Part shown: positions 12,193 to 24,446 of the stretch, one piece after another
Layout: every line of letters starts with the position of its first letter
Position numbering within the stretch: position 1 is the stretch's first letter
Assembly: GCA_902806565.1 (NCBI GenBank)
Contig: CADCXA010000009.1
Location: 666,133-730,132, forward strand
Length of the DNA: 64,000 bases
Direction: 5' to 3'
Source of the DNA: Hypoxylon rubiginosum
Lineage: Eukaryota > Ascomycota > Sordariomycetes > Xylariales > Hypoxylaceae
Notes under the pieces: generated by a model
Database searches by the model: none
Seen by the model: only the letters and a program-made list of their open reading frames with translations
Told to the model about the DNA's origin: nothing
Translations under genes and position numbers: made by a program

Positions 12193-13499
12193 CCCTTAGG
12201 CCTTAGGCATGTAGCCTATACGGGCGCACTGCGTCGAATTGACAGTCGCAAGTCGCAAGTCGGTGTTATTGCTTGGCAAAAGAGTATTTTTAAAATTTTA
12301 TTCGACTGTGCCAGTTCATTCCAATCTTGCCTGATCCCTGCCCCCTTGTGCATTTTGCTCGTACCTGACATGAAATACAATTTGGCGCGCGCCGCTAGGA
12401 GGGACCCCTTATGCAAGTTGAGGCTGTGGCGTAGAGCAAGAGCCGAGCTAGCAGGCCAGCTGCTGAACTGCTGCCGCTGCCGTGATTCCGTGATTCCGTA
12501 AACGGCCTCATTGTGAGTGAGTATAGGAGATGTTTCGCACCTAAGGTTAGGTAACCTCACGTACCTCAGGTGGGTTTAGGTAGTAGGCAACCTCGGTGAC
12601 TCTACTTGTCGGTGTTCTAACTTGGCTTGTTTGTATGGTCCATCAAATTAGCCCAAAATGCAAAATGGCTTCCTCTCGTCTCCTGACAAGAATCAAATGC
12701 TGTTTAACCCGAGAAAGCTTGCGGCACAGCACGTTACCTATTACGTACATGGTTACCGGCCTCCTTACAAGTGCGAATAATTCCCCTGACTACTACGTAC
12801 GCATTTCGCTTCTACTACGGCACATACAACATCTGCCTTAGCTCATCTCCGGTGGAATGGTACATGCATGTAGAAGACTATGGTACACCTATGACCTGCA
12901 TCTATTCTTCAATTCTATCGTGATATTTTGCGAATTTGCGAATATACATCACTAGTAGAATCAAGTCCACTTGTGAAAGAGAATAGAAAACACCACCACC
13001 TAAGCCTCACAGAGTCACGATCATCGGTGGTATACAGAACAAAAAAAAAGTTAGACGTGCAACGTCACCTCTGGGGTGATGGGGTGATACGGATCTGTCA
13101 ATTTTTTTTGTATGCACATACGCCGATGGCCCCTAGGATATACGAACAGGGAATCATCACGATGTGAGATTAGGGGCGCAGTTCCAGGTCATCCCGGACA
13201 CTCGTTAGGGCTTCTGGTCTTTTTCTACAAGTTGATTGGCTCAGTTGATTCAGCAGAGCCACAAATCTGGAGCATTCCTTGTTCGGTCGTCTCGGGTCTA
13301 ACCGCCTATAGTTAGCAGTCATCCCGAGTCTGGACTTCCAAGACAGGGGGGGCCGAAGGGGTACCTACCCGTTTGGGTAGCATCAATCAGGTTCGGCGGT
13401 TCAAGAGATGGGAATGGCGAAAGAACGAGTAAGGATAGTCGTCGGATCGTTGGAAGGCGCCGGTTACTTGGTCGTTGGCTCGTAAATAAAATCGGCTTT

Positions 13500-13798
13500 G
13501 CTCCCACTTCCCTGCAAACATCTCCTTTTTCCCTTACCTATTCCCACACCTTCGTTTTTTCCCTCACACGCATTCTTGACTGTTGTTTGTATTACGTGTA
13601 CAGCGTAGTCCAAACCTCTCGTTTACCTTCATAACAACAAATTTCTGTCTCTCGTTAAACACAGAACCTTTTAATACCTAACCCACCTTGTAATTTCTCC
13701 TTCTCCAGCCTATTCTACCTTACCCTGTCACTTCCCGCTCTTCCCTATAGCAAACAATCTATCCTTTCGCTACAGTCACAGCCAGTCACATATCAACA
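13500..13798 (+). promoter_or_regulatory. Pyrimidine-rich promoter/leader of the CRH gene
   Basis: The 300 bp before the ATG are markedly C/T-rich on the coding strand (runs such as CTCCTTTTTCCC, TTCGTTTTTTCCC, TTTCTCCTTCTCC) and end CAACAATG. Long pyrimidine tracts just upstream of the start are typical of strongly expressed genes in filamentous fungi; the expression level itself is inferred. Confidence 0.5.
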
Positions 13799-15059
13799 AT
13801 GCTGTCCAAGTTTTTGTCTACCACCGCGGTGGTCCTGGCAGCCACTCAATTAGTGTCTGCCCAGACCTCCACCGCCTGCAACCCTATGGAGAAGAGTAGG
13901 TTCAATCCGATATCCCATCTTTCAGTCCAATCGTCCAATTTGCTAACATCCCACGCCAGCTTGCCCTGCTGACCCTGCTCTGGGAAGCACCATTACCGTT
14001 GACTTCACCAAGGGGGAGAACGACTTCTTCAAGGCCGCCGATGGCACCACGATTAAGTACGATGGCACCGGCGCCGTGTTCACAATCAACAAGGAGACCG
14101 ATGCTCCGACTATCACCAGCACCAAGTACATCTTCTTCGGCAAGATTGACGTGCAGGTTCAGGCCGCACCCGGTGCTGGAATAGTCACGAGTTTCGTATT
14201 GCAGTCCGACGATCTGGACGAGATTGATTGGGAGTGGATTGGTAGCGACACGGCCCAGGTGCAGTCCAACTACTTCGGCAAGGGCGATACGACTACCTAC
14301 GATCGTGGTGCCTACCACTCGGTTTCCAACCCCCAGAGCCAGGTTGACACCTACTCTTTGGAGTGGACCAAGGACCATGTTGTCTGGTCTATCAACGGCA
14401 ACCAGGTCCGTGAACTGAAGTACGCTGACGCTAAGTCTGGTACTCGATTCCCTCAGACTCCTATGCAGATCAAGCTTGGTACCTGGGTCGCTGGTGGCAA
14501 GGACTCTCCCGAGGGCACCGTCGAATGGGCCGGTGGATACACCGACTTCAGCGAAGCTCCTTTCGTTGCCCACTACAAGTCGATCACGATTCAGGACTAC
14601 AGCAACGGCGTTAGCGGCGCTGAGAAGTATGTCTGGGCTGATGGCTCCGATGGTTCCTACGAAAGCATCAATGTTGTCACCGGAGACGGCAGCTCGAGCT
14701 CTGACACTAGCTCTGCCAGCACTGCTACCAGCACTGCCAAGTCTACCAAGACTTCTACTTCCGAGGCCACATCAACCAAGACCTCGGACAGCACCAAGAC
14801 CACTCTATCGACTGCGACCGTCTCCACCACGACAAGCGCCTCGGGATCTTCCAGCTCTGGCTCTACTGCCTCTGAGACCGCCACTCCTAGCGGTAACAAC
14901 GACACGGAGGCTGGATCTGCTGGATCTAGCCCTGACACCACCACCAGCAGCAGCTCTGCCGCCGCAGAGACTAGCATCCCCGCTACCGGTGGTGCTTTCA
15001 AGGCCGGTATCAGCGGCGCCGCTCTCGGTGCTTGCATGTTGGTAGCTTTCATGCTATAA
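13799..15059 (+). CDS. GPI-anchored CRH-type transglycosylase (GH16)
   Basis: Two exons, 13799-13895 and 13960-15059 (398 aa; one 64-bp intron, phase 1, with a TGCTAAC branch site). There is a signal peptide (MLSKFLSTTAVVLAATQLVSAQ). The GH16 active-site motif DEIDWE lies at 119-124 and carries the nucleophile and acid/base glutamates, followed by W-I-G-S-D. After the catalytic domain comes a Ser/Thr-rich linker (about 276-375) and a short hydrophobic tail (AGISGAALGACMLVAFML), as expected for GPI anchoring. CRH enzymes link chitin to beta-1,6/beta-1,3-glucan in the cell wall. No chitin-binding domain is obvious before the catalytic domain, though the short Cys-containing N-terminus (ACNP...CPADPAL) is usual in the family. 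Confidence 0.93.
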
Positions 15060-17117
15060 GCATTGAGCACCTTATAGATTTGGGAACTTGGCGCCTTCGT
15101 GTTTTTCGGCATTAGCGATTCGGCAATCTGGGCTTTCCACTAGATGAACCAACTATTCACTTCTTTTTGACAATCCTTTGAACATATATATAGAGCTCGA
15201 TATATCTTCCCGCATAGGAAGATCGACTCCACCATTCACTCGATATTATTGCTTATAATTACGGTTCAATGGGATGCCCAGTCGCATAGGGGCTTGACGT
15301 CCAGCAGCCTGCCAATTCTCGGTGCTCCGGCGAACGGGGATGACCAGTCGGAACGATCAATCGCATGTATAGGAAGTGGAAAAGATGTAGCGTTAGCGGA
15401 GGTTGAAGCATGAGTGACATATATAGGAATGGGGGGAATTTTTGTGGTCTGGCTTTACTGCCATCCAATGCATGATACCAAGAGGCAGAGAAAATATATA
15501 ACTACAATTTTGCAACGAATGATTTCGTTTGTATGCTCGTGACATGGTAATCTGAGTTTATTTTAACTACATAACCTACCTACCTAGGTACGTTTTAGAT
15601 CCTAATGTAATCTAGACTTTTGTGCCACAGCTACTCGGGTATCCGTCGAGTCTAATGTTGAGATGATGGTCCGTGTGCAACTTTATTTAACCTTGACACA
15701 GCGATGGTGAGACTCGGCTTAGCTAGGAGTAAAGCGTAAGGCTACACTTCGCCAAGTGATGAAGGGGGTTTGCGCCATCACGACATCAGCTCATCTTGTC
15801 TCATTTCCCAAGCTCCTGTGGTCTCTCATAACACAGCCAAATAGCCACATTGATCTGTAAGGATACGTCGCCACGTGCGCGTTAACATGCTCAAAGAGTC
15901 GAAAAGATAAAGCTATTTTGGGACTTGAGAGACTACTTGAATGTCTTTGTTCTCAATACTTGACTATCGTTCCTTAGAGGATAAGCTATCCTCCTACGTC
16001 ATAGCAAGATATCACGAGGTGCATTGGCGTTGTTCATTCTAGTAATGCTCTCTAGAAGGCTATGATAATGAACTCTTCGAAAGATTTCCAAGGTGGCGAC
16101 GAAGTAATGCTTCTGACTGCGCTGTGAACCTAACAGCTTCATCTCAGCCGAAGACGACGTAATGCACCCCGATGAGATGGTAGGTTTGCTATATGTTCTT
16201 ATTATAGTCTCAAAGAGCTTGGCAATATCCCTACCTACCTAAGGTATGTAGGTAGACTGTTGCTCAACTATTCTTAGTCTCCTTTAACCCTTACAGAGCA
16301 ACCTCCTTGCTACGACCGTTTGGTAGATGGCTAGGGACGGATTAATGTGTAAGTCATCTATCGTGGGTGAGATATACGAGGAGGGACCCTTGCTTACCTC
16401 TACCGTCGGTTCGGAACTGCAGTTGACTATTACGCTAAACGGTTGCATTACTATTCTATCTCATTGGCAAGTAATAGGTACCCAGGGTTCCTTTTCACCT
16501 TTGTCCTCGTGTCTATTTATGAATACGAGGCAGCCTAAAACGCCCTTCGGATAGCTAAGTGATATTCCAATATTTGGATCCTACGATGGAGTACGAAGAT
16601 TCTTAACGCCATGCGTTACGCGGCTCCTGGAAGTAGCGATATAGATAGCACAGGGCGTGATTAAATAAGTCTATGCACCAACCACGTAGAAGAAAATTGA
16701 GGTTGGGTCAGACAGGAATATTTGTCTCAGCTGTTGGTGACGCGTAATGTGGGAGAGTCTAACTTGACTTAATCTTTCTTAACTAACTAGGTAGACCGGT
16801 TAAGCCGCATGACCGGTGGCAGTAAGGGGTACGTCTATTTTTGCATGGTGGCAATGGTACACGAAGCATCAATGCTCTAATCCCATTGACGACGGGCTGG
16901 ACTTGGTCCTAATGGCATCGGAGACTAGCTAACTAGCAATTGCAACTAGCTAGATCTCAAAAACTAGACGGCAGCTAGTTTGAAATCGGGGGTATACTGG
17001 GACTGCGGAATCTCGAAACTAAAGTCCATAAAGGATTTAGAGAACCTCACGTCTTTGCTGTCCAATCTAAACCGGCTAATTTCTGCAAAGGGACGACCGG
17101 GTATGCAACCCGTATCA
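15060..17117. other. Intergenic, no gene seen
   Basis: About 2 kb with stops in all frames apart from short unremarkable frames. It holds two copies of the CCTACCTAGG motif: 15574-15591, and 16231-16255, the latter an inverted repeat (CTACCTAC ... GTAGGTAG). It covers the 3' ends of the CRH gene and the MFS gene, which converge. Confidence 0.55.
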
Positions 17118-18563
17118 TCAAGGCATATTCTCTTTCAAGCTGGCTGCCCAGACAACACCAAACGATGCCGTCAACAGCATTGAGCATGCCGAGAAAACCT
17201 TGGCAAAATGCTTGCTATCACCGGCGATGAAGAGTGACAACACGACGAAGACATTCAGCGGAATTCGAAGTATGCTGTACACCTTGGCGCGGGACTCGTC
17301 TTCCACCAGGTGACCCTTTAAGTAGCCTATGCAAGGCCAGTACATACCGACGCAAGCCTCGAACAGACAGAAGAGCCAGAACGTAGCGTCCTCTGTCTTG
17401 GGACCGGCCAGCTTAGCGAAGCAGAAGTTGGCTGCGAGGAGTATGCCTACTAGGAGGCGGGAATATTTGAACGGTCGCTTCTGCATGACTATGTTGAAGA
17501 CCAACGCGGCCGCCATCGAGGAAGCCATGAAGCTGGAGAAGATGTATCCGTAAGGAAGCTCCCCGGAAGACTTCTGAACCGACTTGATGGTGGGTGTCCA
17601 GAAGAAGACGAACAGATACATGGATCCCTCAAACATGGTCGACGCGAAGACAAGAGCTAATATTGACGGCTGCTTGAGCGTCGACCACAGGCTACGCTTC
17701 TCGGAAGTTTTTGATGCTTCCGAGGCTTTGCCACCGAAGTTCTCGAGCTGTCTATTCGTTAGTCCCCGTTCCCATCACTATAGGAGTAGTACTACGTACC
17801 CAGTGACCCCATATGAGCTGAAGGGCCCACCACAACAAGCCGGCACTGAGCATGAACGGGGCCTTCTTCGTGCCAGTAATCCGAACGAGCAACTGGCTCA
17901 CAATCCCGCCCACGATGGCGGACAGGCTATTGACGATGCTCGTGGTGGCATACGTCCTGGAGAGGTCGCACCCGTGCTCGACCAGCCGCAGCGCGCGGAA
18001 GTTGGTCACCATCCAGCTGTCGAAGACGCTGAAGAGGATGCTCGTGCTGACGCCGCCGAGGACCCGGCCCAGGTACAGGAGCGGGAGGAAGGACACGACG
18101 GTGCAGAAGCAGGACGTGGCGTACAGCAGGCAGAAGATCATGCACACGGACTTCCGGCCGTGCTTGTCCGCCAGGGCGCCGACGAAGTAGGCGCTGACGG
18201 CGCCGGACAGGAAGCCGGTGGCGAAGAGGCTGGACACTGTTCTCTCCGAGAGCGCGTGCTCGTCGCGGTACAGAGAGTAGAGGTACGGGCCCTAGGGAAG
18301 TTTCCCGGGTCAGTCTACTACGGCGAGGGCAGTTTTTTTTCGGGAAATTCCAATTCCAAAGCGCGACCGACCTGAATCCAGTCGGCGCCCATCACGAGCG
18401 CGTAGACCTGGTACCAATAGATCTCGGGATGCCTGTCTTCCCGCGTGGCCGGCCTGCGCGAGTCGGCCACCTTCTTCAATTCGTTTCGCCGGGTGGGCTG
18501 GGAGGCAAGCAGGCCCGCGCAGAGCGTGAGCAGGCCGTAGAAGCTGGTCTCGTAGTAGCCCAT
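17118..18563 (-). CDS. MFS transporter of the MFSD5/molybdate-anion transporter family
   Basis: Three exons on the minus strand: 18563-18372, 18291-17800, 17747-17118. The total is 1314 nt (437 aa); introns of 80 and 52 bp are both phase 0. The protein shows family hallmarks: YQVYALVMGADWIQGPYLYSL, GFLSGAVSAYFVGALADKHGRK (the MFS loop 2-3 motif), GRVLGGVSTSILFS followed by DSWMV, and FEGSMYLFVFFWTP. About 12 hydrophobic segments are present. Animal MFSD5 and the algal homologue MOT2 transport molybdate; in fungi the substrate is not established. The first hydrophobic segment is followed by a charged loop of about 30 residues (SQPTRRNELKK...). The gene converges with the CRH gene. Confidence 0.9.
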
Positions 18564-19421
18564 GGTCGACGACGGTACCGGGTTTTCAGACAGCGCACGC
18601 CAAGATGCCTGTCGATACGTTTGGTAGTAAACTTGACGTTAATTTCGGGATACTCATTACTCGAAGATAAATTCTAGGAGACGGCACTTGGACTAATAAG
18701 TCTTTTTATTTTAGATACCTATTTATTTAAAGAACCTGCGAGCTGATACGCAGCGATGAACAATTGAACACCTGTCGTTCCGTTTGTTTGAAATTTACCC
18801 GGTCGCGAGGGTCGAGCGCAACGCGCCTGTGACGACAGACGTTCGAGAAAAGGTCATGGTCTGTTCCATATTTGATGGGAATGCTGGATCGACGATGTAT
18901 GTAATGTACAGGCAATATACTATACCCGCGATCTTCAGCAGGGGAGAGGAGACATTGTACTGGAATTGCGACGTGAACAACTTGACAGCATGTCATCGGA
19001 TGAGGCTCTATTCAGCCGGCATGTGTAAGTGGTCACAGACGTCCCAGATAGGAACAGGCTGCGTCCTTTAGTAAGGTCTTATGTATTTCTTGGGTCGCTC
19101 TGAAGAAGGAAACACTATGTACTGTATATGTATGTAATGTAAGTAATGTAATGCAAAAACGGGTAGACGGCATTCAGACCTTGGGCTTTGGGTCTTGGGG
19201 TTGCATGGCAGCATGGAGGCAGCATGGAGAGAAGCGTAGGAGTGTTGAAGCGTTGGTGTGCTAAAAGGGGAAACACGGGGAAGTGCTCCAGGGTAAGAGA
19301 CCCCACAAATTGCATGTGTTTCGTACCCGTGTTTCGTACCCGTCTTGCCCGTATGGGGGGCGTATGCGGTTTTTTTGAGGCGACAGCTAAATAAAAAGAG
19401 ATGTCAATAAAAACCACCCCG

Positions 19422-19449
19422 CCTCTCCCCTCTCCCCTCTCCCCTCTCC
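19422..19449 (+). repeat. CCCCTCT heptanucleotide minisatellite
   Basis: Four tandem copies of a 7-bp pyrimidine unit. Confidence 0.8.
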
Positions 19450-19847
19450 GCCCCTACCGCTCGGGACGATGGTAGCTTTGCGAGAGACCTTCCCGTCCGG
19501 ACTCCGGCCTGTCTTCCCTATCACACGTGGTAGCTCTAGCTCACCAGAAACATGGCCAATGGGTATCATTCCAAGGTTGGGTGTCCCGATAAGGGAGGTT
19601 CACCGCTACTTTCTGAGAATTAAAAAAAAAAATGTGCATTGCTCCGTCACATGTTTGCCTTTTTTCAGTTTCGTCATTGAGGAAATATTGAGGAAATTTC
19701 GGGTTGGCATTACTCAGTAAATACCGAGATGTAGGGAAGAACTCCGTAAGGCCGTAAGGTGCGAGGGCAAGGGCAATTCATCGAGGCACGCGCCCACTTG
19801 TTTGTAGGACCTGTAAGACCTGAACAGCTTCCCCCAGACTTTGCCAG

Positions 19848-19884
19848 GTCCACGGGTCCACGGGTCCACGGGTCCACGGGTCCA
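19848..19884 (+). repeat. CCACGGGT octanucleotide minisatellite
   Basis: Four to five perfect head-to-tail copies of an 8-bp unit. Confidence 0.9.
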
Positions 19885-20785
19885 ACGCTTTGCGCTATCC
19901 CAGATCCGATGTTCGGGCCGGATAAGGAAATTGTTTCTAGACCAAGTACCTAGGTAGGAACTTGATGAACTTTAAACTTATTAGACGTCGGTACGAAATA
20001 GTTGGACGCTGTCATTCTCTTGTTAGTCTTGGTTTTGGGAAAAACAGAAAACATCACAAAATCAAACTTCCATCTTCTACCAATTACCAATTACCAATCT
20101 CTCCAACTCTCCAACCACCAACACTGTACATGGGAATACTTTCGTCCCTTTTCTTCTCCATCTTCAATTAATGTTACCTGCCGTAGCGAACATAAGTAAA
20201 ATAAGTCGGCTACCTTAAGACACGACTACGGCTGCATTGCATATACTGCACGTTACTTGATCTTCCTTTCCACATATTAATCCTACCATCTCGTAATAGC
20301 TACGGCTACCCTCATCCACATCATCCAGATCATCCAGACAGGCTGGGATCGACAGCTGCCTCTCAAAAGGGTGATCTGAGACAAATTGTCAAGCCACTCA
20401 GCCAGTCCCCCACCGACTCATCTCTGTCACACCGTCACACCTTGTCATAATCCCGCCGACGGTGGCATTGGTTAGGTATTCTATGTACAACACCTCCAGA
20501 ATACTACAGGTCAGTACACGACTCAGTACATCCCCATCCGTCATCTCTCACCCATACACACATACACCACCATCTTACCCATCTTACACCCCCCCAAATC
20601 CCCAAAAACCCAGACCTCCGACGCCTTATCCCCGGTACACACCCCTCCTTCAGCCTGTCTGCGTCTGGCTGTACACCGAACACTGATGCCCGCGCCCGCG
20701 CCCGCGCCCACTCGGGCAGCTGAAAGCGATTTGGCTGACAGGCGGAATCCTGCCATAGGTGCGTGAATAAGCGATTATATGGAAC

Positions 20786-22462
20786 ATGGCCAAAGAGACG
20801 GACGATTCTACCGCCAATACCGCCCAATCAAAGCGTCCTGCCGTCAACCGTCACGACAGCGATTCCCAAGTTAGCGACCATGCATCCCACCAACACCACC
20901 GACCCAAAACCCAGAAACACGTAGTGGGAGGTACTGGTACACGTCTTCATGCCCGCGTCCCATCCTCTAAGGGCTTACACAAGCACCACGCTGCGTCCAC
21001 ATCCAAATTAACACGACGACCCCCTTCTCCCTCCCCTGAAAACCCCGAAATCACGCCCACCCTCGCCCAATCGCATCACCGTCGCGCCTCTTCCGATATT
21101 AAGTTACAGCGCGACTCGTCCTCCTCCAACCTTAAGAAGGACCCGTCACTCTCGAGTTTGAAGCGCAATCGCTCTCATGCTGATATAGCAAAACGCCCCA
21201 AGTCGGCCACGAGTATTAAGCGATCTCTGTCCCATAAGGAAGTCAGCAAGCTTAAAGGCGCGAAGGTCCAGGTTCATTTCGATCTCGGTAGCGAACAAGA
21301 AGACGAGTGGGTTGACGCAAGCACATCAGGCTCGCCATACTTATCGAGGCGCGGTTCGGCAGTTAGTAGCGCGCAGTCTTCCGCAAAGGCGCAGAGTCGA
21401 GATAATTCGCGACCTCATACTCCCCACGAAGATTCCTCAGCTTATAAACAAGACCACTCGCCGGATGAGGATACAGCCCAACACAGCCAATACATCACAT
21501 CCCGACTACTAAAGCGAAGTCCTTCTCACAGCGCACCGCCCCAGATGTCTACCGAAACCGTATCTGTACTTCGCCATTCGGACTCGCCAGAATCCCAAAC
21601 GAGTCACGGCCCGCCCAGTATATTCGGAACGCCTAAGAATGCTAATACCATTCTAGTTGGCAGCGGACAAGAGGATCTCACGTCTCGCTTTATGAATGGT
21701 CCTAGCTCTAGTGGAAATGCTGAGCCTGGGTCGTTCTACTCCCCTTCCAGGCCTCAAGGCCAGCGCGGTGAGGGTGTACGACGGCCCCAATCGCTTGGTA
21801 ACCTACAACAAAACCACCGAGTTTCAATAAGCGACGACGAGAGTGACAGTGCCCTAGCTCCCCGGACGAGAAGATCGGTATACAAACCGGCGCCCGCGGA
21901 AAAGTCGCGGACGCAGCAAAAATTGAACCTTCAGCGGGCAAGCTCGTCTATCGAGCCGGCCCAGTCAGTTGGTGGTGTTGGGGTTGTAGGAGTCAGTCCC
22001 TTGGTCGGCGGTAGTGGTTATGAAAGTCGAGATCCGCGCATAGGCAAATTGCTCGAGCGTACGGGTATGGAGTATCTCGTAGTGAGGCGGTACCAGAATC
22101 CTATTGCTCGTTCGATAGCAAGGCTGTCGCGTCTACCTAACGCCAAGAAGAATCAGCGCATACCTAACCAGAACGGAACTAACGGAGTGCCGAATGGTAA
22201 GAGAACCTCGGCTCTAGGTGGTACAGATCGTCCTGGCTTAAGCAGCAGCCTTACAGACAGGGCGAAATCCAGACCTACAACGCCTCACCAGGGGTTATCG
22301 ATACGAGCAAACGGGGTAAATTCTAATTTCGACGCCGAAGAAGACAGGCTTCACGAGCACATAAGCGGTTCTAGCTATGCGGACGGGGAAGATGATGGCG
22401 TCGCGGCGATCCTACGAAACCTCTGGGACAAGAGCATGGATCTCAGTGCTAGCCAGGAGTGA
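20786..22462 (+). CDS. TCO89: TORC1 subunit TCO89-like protein
   Basis: Single exon, 558 aa, mostly disordered: rich in Ser, basic N-terminal half, many S-P/T-P sites. Recognisable conserved blocks are LHARVPSSKGL (about 50-62), the SLKRNRSHADI and SIKRSLSHKEV serine/arginine repeats (about 125-155), VQVHFDLG followed by EDEWVDAS...SPYLSRRGS (about 160-190), LLKRSPSHSAPPQMS, and the C-terminal block GGSGYESRDPRIGKLLERTGMEYLVVRRYQNP. I match this pattern to the TCO89 family of filamentous fungi, a fungus-specific, heavily phosphorylated TORC1 subunit at the vacuole membrane that links nutrient signals to growth. The assignment is from memory of the family pattern, without a search. The start is the second of two close ATGs (20779 is in another frame). 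Confidence 0.72.
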   Translation: MAKETDDSTANTAQSKRPAVNRHDSDSQVSDHASHQHHRPKTQKHVVGGTGTRLHARVPSSKGLHKHHAASTSKLTRRPPSPSPENPEITPTLAQSHHRRASSDIKLQRDSSSSNLKKDPSLSSLKRNRSHADIAKRPKSATSIKRSLSHKEVSKLKGAKVQVHFDLGSEQEDEWVDASTSGSPYLSRRGSAVSSAQSSAKAQSRDNSRPHTPHEDSSAYKQDHSPDEDTAQHSQYITSRLLKRSPSHSAPPQMSTETVSVLRHSDSPESQTSHGPPSIFGTPKNANTILVGSGQEDLTSRFMNGPSSSGNAEPGSFYSPSRPQGQRGEGVRRPQSLGNLQQNHRVSISDDESDSALAPRTRRSVYKPAPAEKSRTQQKLNLQRASSSIEPAQSVGGVGVVGVSPLVGGSGYESRDPRIGKLLERTGMEYLVVRRYQNPIARSIARLSRLPNAKKNQRIPNQNGTNGVPNGKRTSALGGTDRPGLSSSLTDRAKSRPTTPHQGLSIRANGVNSNFDAEEDRLHEHISGSSYADGEDDGVAAILRNLWDKSMDLSASQE

Positions 22463-23619
22463 GTTGTATCATTTGGGAGGCGTTTTGGTCAAAGCATGAC
22501 TACGGTTTAAGAGCCCGAAGGGATCATATCATGTTCACGCATACCGGCAGGAAAACTGCGAAGCAGAATTATAATTCGTAATGTTTTTGCACGCGATCCC
22601 TCGTATTAGAGGATTGATCGTACCTTTTAATGGTTATTGGTATTACCTAGGCTACCCCTTTTTTTGCTCTACCCTGGTTTCCAAGTGTAAATTTTCGTGC
22701 AGCTCATCCCTGATAGCAAGTTCTATCAGGAGACTATGTTTAAATTAACTCCTTCAAGTGATCGCTATCAGCTGCAGCGGGAGCGGAGGGGGTTTGTTCA
22801 TGGAAGCGAAGCAATAATCCTCCTATGCTAGCCATATGTTGATGGCTAATGTCCCGAACTTTACACAATGCCCCTGGGGTATTATCATTGTAGAACCATC
22901 CGCACTACCCCCTCTGATGTATACGGGCTCTTCATCCCAATTGTATCAAGTCCAATGTCTTGATGCAAACCAAGCGATGCGATTGCGACGACGTTGCTGC
23001 GCGAGGAGCTCAGGTGGAGACCCTTTCGATGCGAAGGGGGTTTCGGGGTCAGTAGCTGAATGGCTTCGTCTAGATCGGGGAGAGCCATGTGCGCGATATG
23101 GAATTTTCGCGTTGATGTGCGCTCTTCTCCCAGCCTTAATCCCCCATCCACCGGCAGGACCAGGGCCAAAAAGGGGTAGATCTCCGGTATCCTAAGAGAA
23201 TAGCCCCCTCCGCTCGGAATGCGGCTTTCGAATCGTCGCTCTGTTAGACCCGACCATCTATGAAGCACTGGGACCGAACCGAACCGAACCGTGGGCGATG
23301 CTCGGTAGCCGCCTAAGGACCATATAGGTGTCGGATGAATTTTTCTACTTGTTCTCGTACACTTTCATCCTGGGGCAGATCCAGAATGTAGCGGTGGCTA
23401 GAGTGTTTGCCGGCCAGGCCATCGCCTAGGCAGCAGAGGCGACCATCTTGCGTGGTCAACTGAATAGGAAGAAGGGGTTCGTCAAGCGAATGACCTTGAT
23501 CCGAGCGTCCGCTGCATCTTCTTTCTCTGGTCTTACGAACCTCGGCTCTGGAGCTTACCCTAGGTACCTACCTATATATTTCCCCATCGTCACCTATCGT
23601 TCGGAAACTACCTATCTAC
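22463..23619. other. Intergenic, no gene seen
   Basis: Short frames only. A small AACCG repeat lies at 23273-23290 and a CCTAGGTACCTACCTA motif at 23561-23576, just beyond the 3' end of the next (minus-strand) gene. Confidence 0.55.
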
Positions 23620-23979
23620 CTACTTGGGCAGCCGGTAGGCTTCTCCGTCCCCGCGCGGTCGGATCATAATCTCAGCGAACTGGAACCAGTAGCCCGACTG
23701 CCACTCCAGCGCGTACACGACCCAGTAGCAGACCATGGCGCACCCGACCATCGTAGTCCAGGGTGTGTTCAGGCTCGAGTTCGGGTCCGCGGCGGCTAGG
23801 AAGTTGCCGAGCGAGATGCCGACTTGTAGTAGGTTGGTGGTCGACGGCGGAACGGTATCTGAGGGGGAAGGGAAGAGGACGGCGGCCGTGGCGAAGTACG
23901 TGACCATCCAGAAGATGTGGAAGCCGCCGAGGCACAGGAGCTGTGCAAATTCTTGGATGTGGTCGTTGGTGGGCGACAT
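23620..23979 (-). CDS. Small multi-pass membrane protein, unknown function (copy A)
   Basis: 119 aa in a single exon, ATG at 23979, TAG at 23622-23620. Hydrophobic segments lie near residues 11-36, 46-62 and 75-93. The C-terminal part (TTMVGCAMVCYWVVYALEWQ ... IMIRP) resembles the C-terminus of the next gene upstream on the same strand (STMVLLGVLWYWVAYALEC ... LVFRP). No known family is recognised. The likely location is a cell membrane. The gene pair suggests an old tandem duplication. Confidence 0.65.
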   Translation of the reverse strand: MSPTNDHIQEFAQLLCLGGFHIFWMVTYFATAAVLFPSPSDTVPPSTTNLLQVGISLGNFLAAADPNSSLNTPWTTMVGCAMVCYWVVYALEWQSGYWFQFAEIMIRPRGDGEAYRLPK

Positions 23980-24446
23980 TGTTGGGTATAGGTAGGCGAT
24001 ATATAGGTTGGTTTGGTAACTCTTTCGTCTGGTGAAAGAGAATAAGAAGAAGATGATGAGATAATAATGATGGAGGAAGTTAATGATGATGGCATGATGG
24101 GGAAGAGGATATGAAACTCGCGGCCATGTTTGAAGAGGAGGCGGTCAGGGGCTTGAAGCTCTGAAAGAGGGGATGCCCAGCTCGTGAAGAGACGCCGAAG
24201 GTTTCGGAGATTCGTCGAGAGGTGCATCGGTATCGTCGAGATGCTCGCTCTTTGTAGTGGGCAAGGCCAACCATATACTTATCATTTTGCACTTATTGAA
24301 GGTGAATGGGACGCATCCTCCCGCAGAGCACTAAAGTTACGAGCAGAAGAGGTAGAACAAGAGAGACGTAGTAGGACAAGAAGAAATTATATTGCAAAAC
24401 GCTGTCGCTGACCAAAATAACTATTACGACCGAGCTCATCATTCCT
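23980..24446. other. Spacer between the two small membrane-protein genes
   Basis: 467 bp. It should hold the promoter of copy A and the 3' end of copy B. No other gene is seen. Confidence 0.5.

Larger units (their letters stand above)
9392..13798. other. Long gene-poor stretch
   Basis: About 4.4 kb without a convincing gene. Open frames are short and lack family motifs. It contains a CCGTCTC microsatellite (11370-11413), a TATAGCC repeat (12174-12192), a GCAAGTC repeat (12245-12263) and GGTAGG/CCTACC-type motifs (about 11520-11555 and 12545-12590). The last 300 bp are the CRH promoter/leader. Confidence 0.6.
18564..20785. other. Intergenic / TCO89 5' region
   Basis: No gene is supported. 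It contains a CCCCTCT minisatellite (19422-19449), an 8-bp CCACGGGT minisatellite (19848-19884) and one ACCTAGGTAGG motif (19946-19958). The last 280 bp before the next ATG are C-rich (ACACCCCCCC, CCCGCGCCCGCGCCC), probably the leader of the downstream gene. Confidence 0.55.

Noticed and set aside
18784..19071. 95-codon frame between the MFS and TCO89-like genes
   Set aside because: ATG-initiated, but no motif, signal or codon bias; overlapping open frames on the other strand are equally good.
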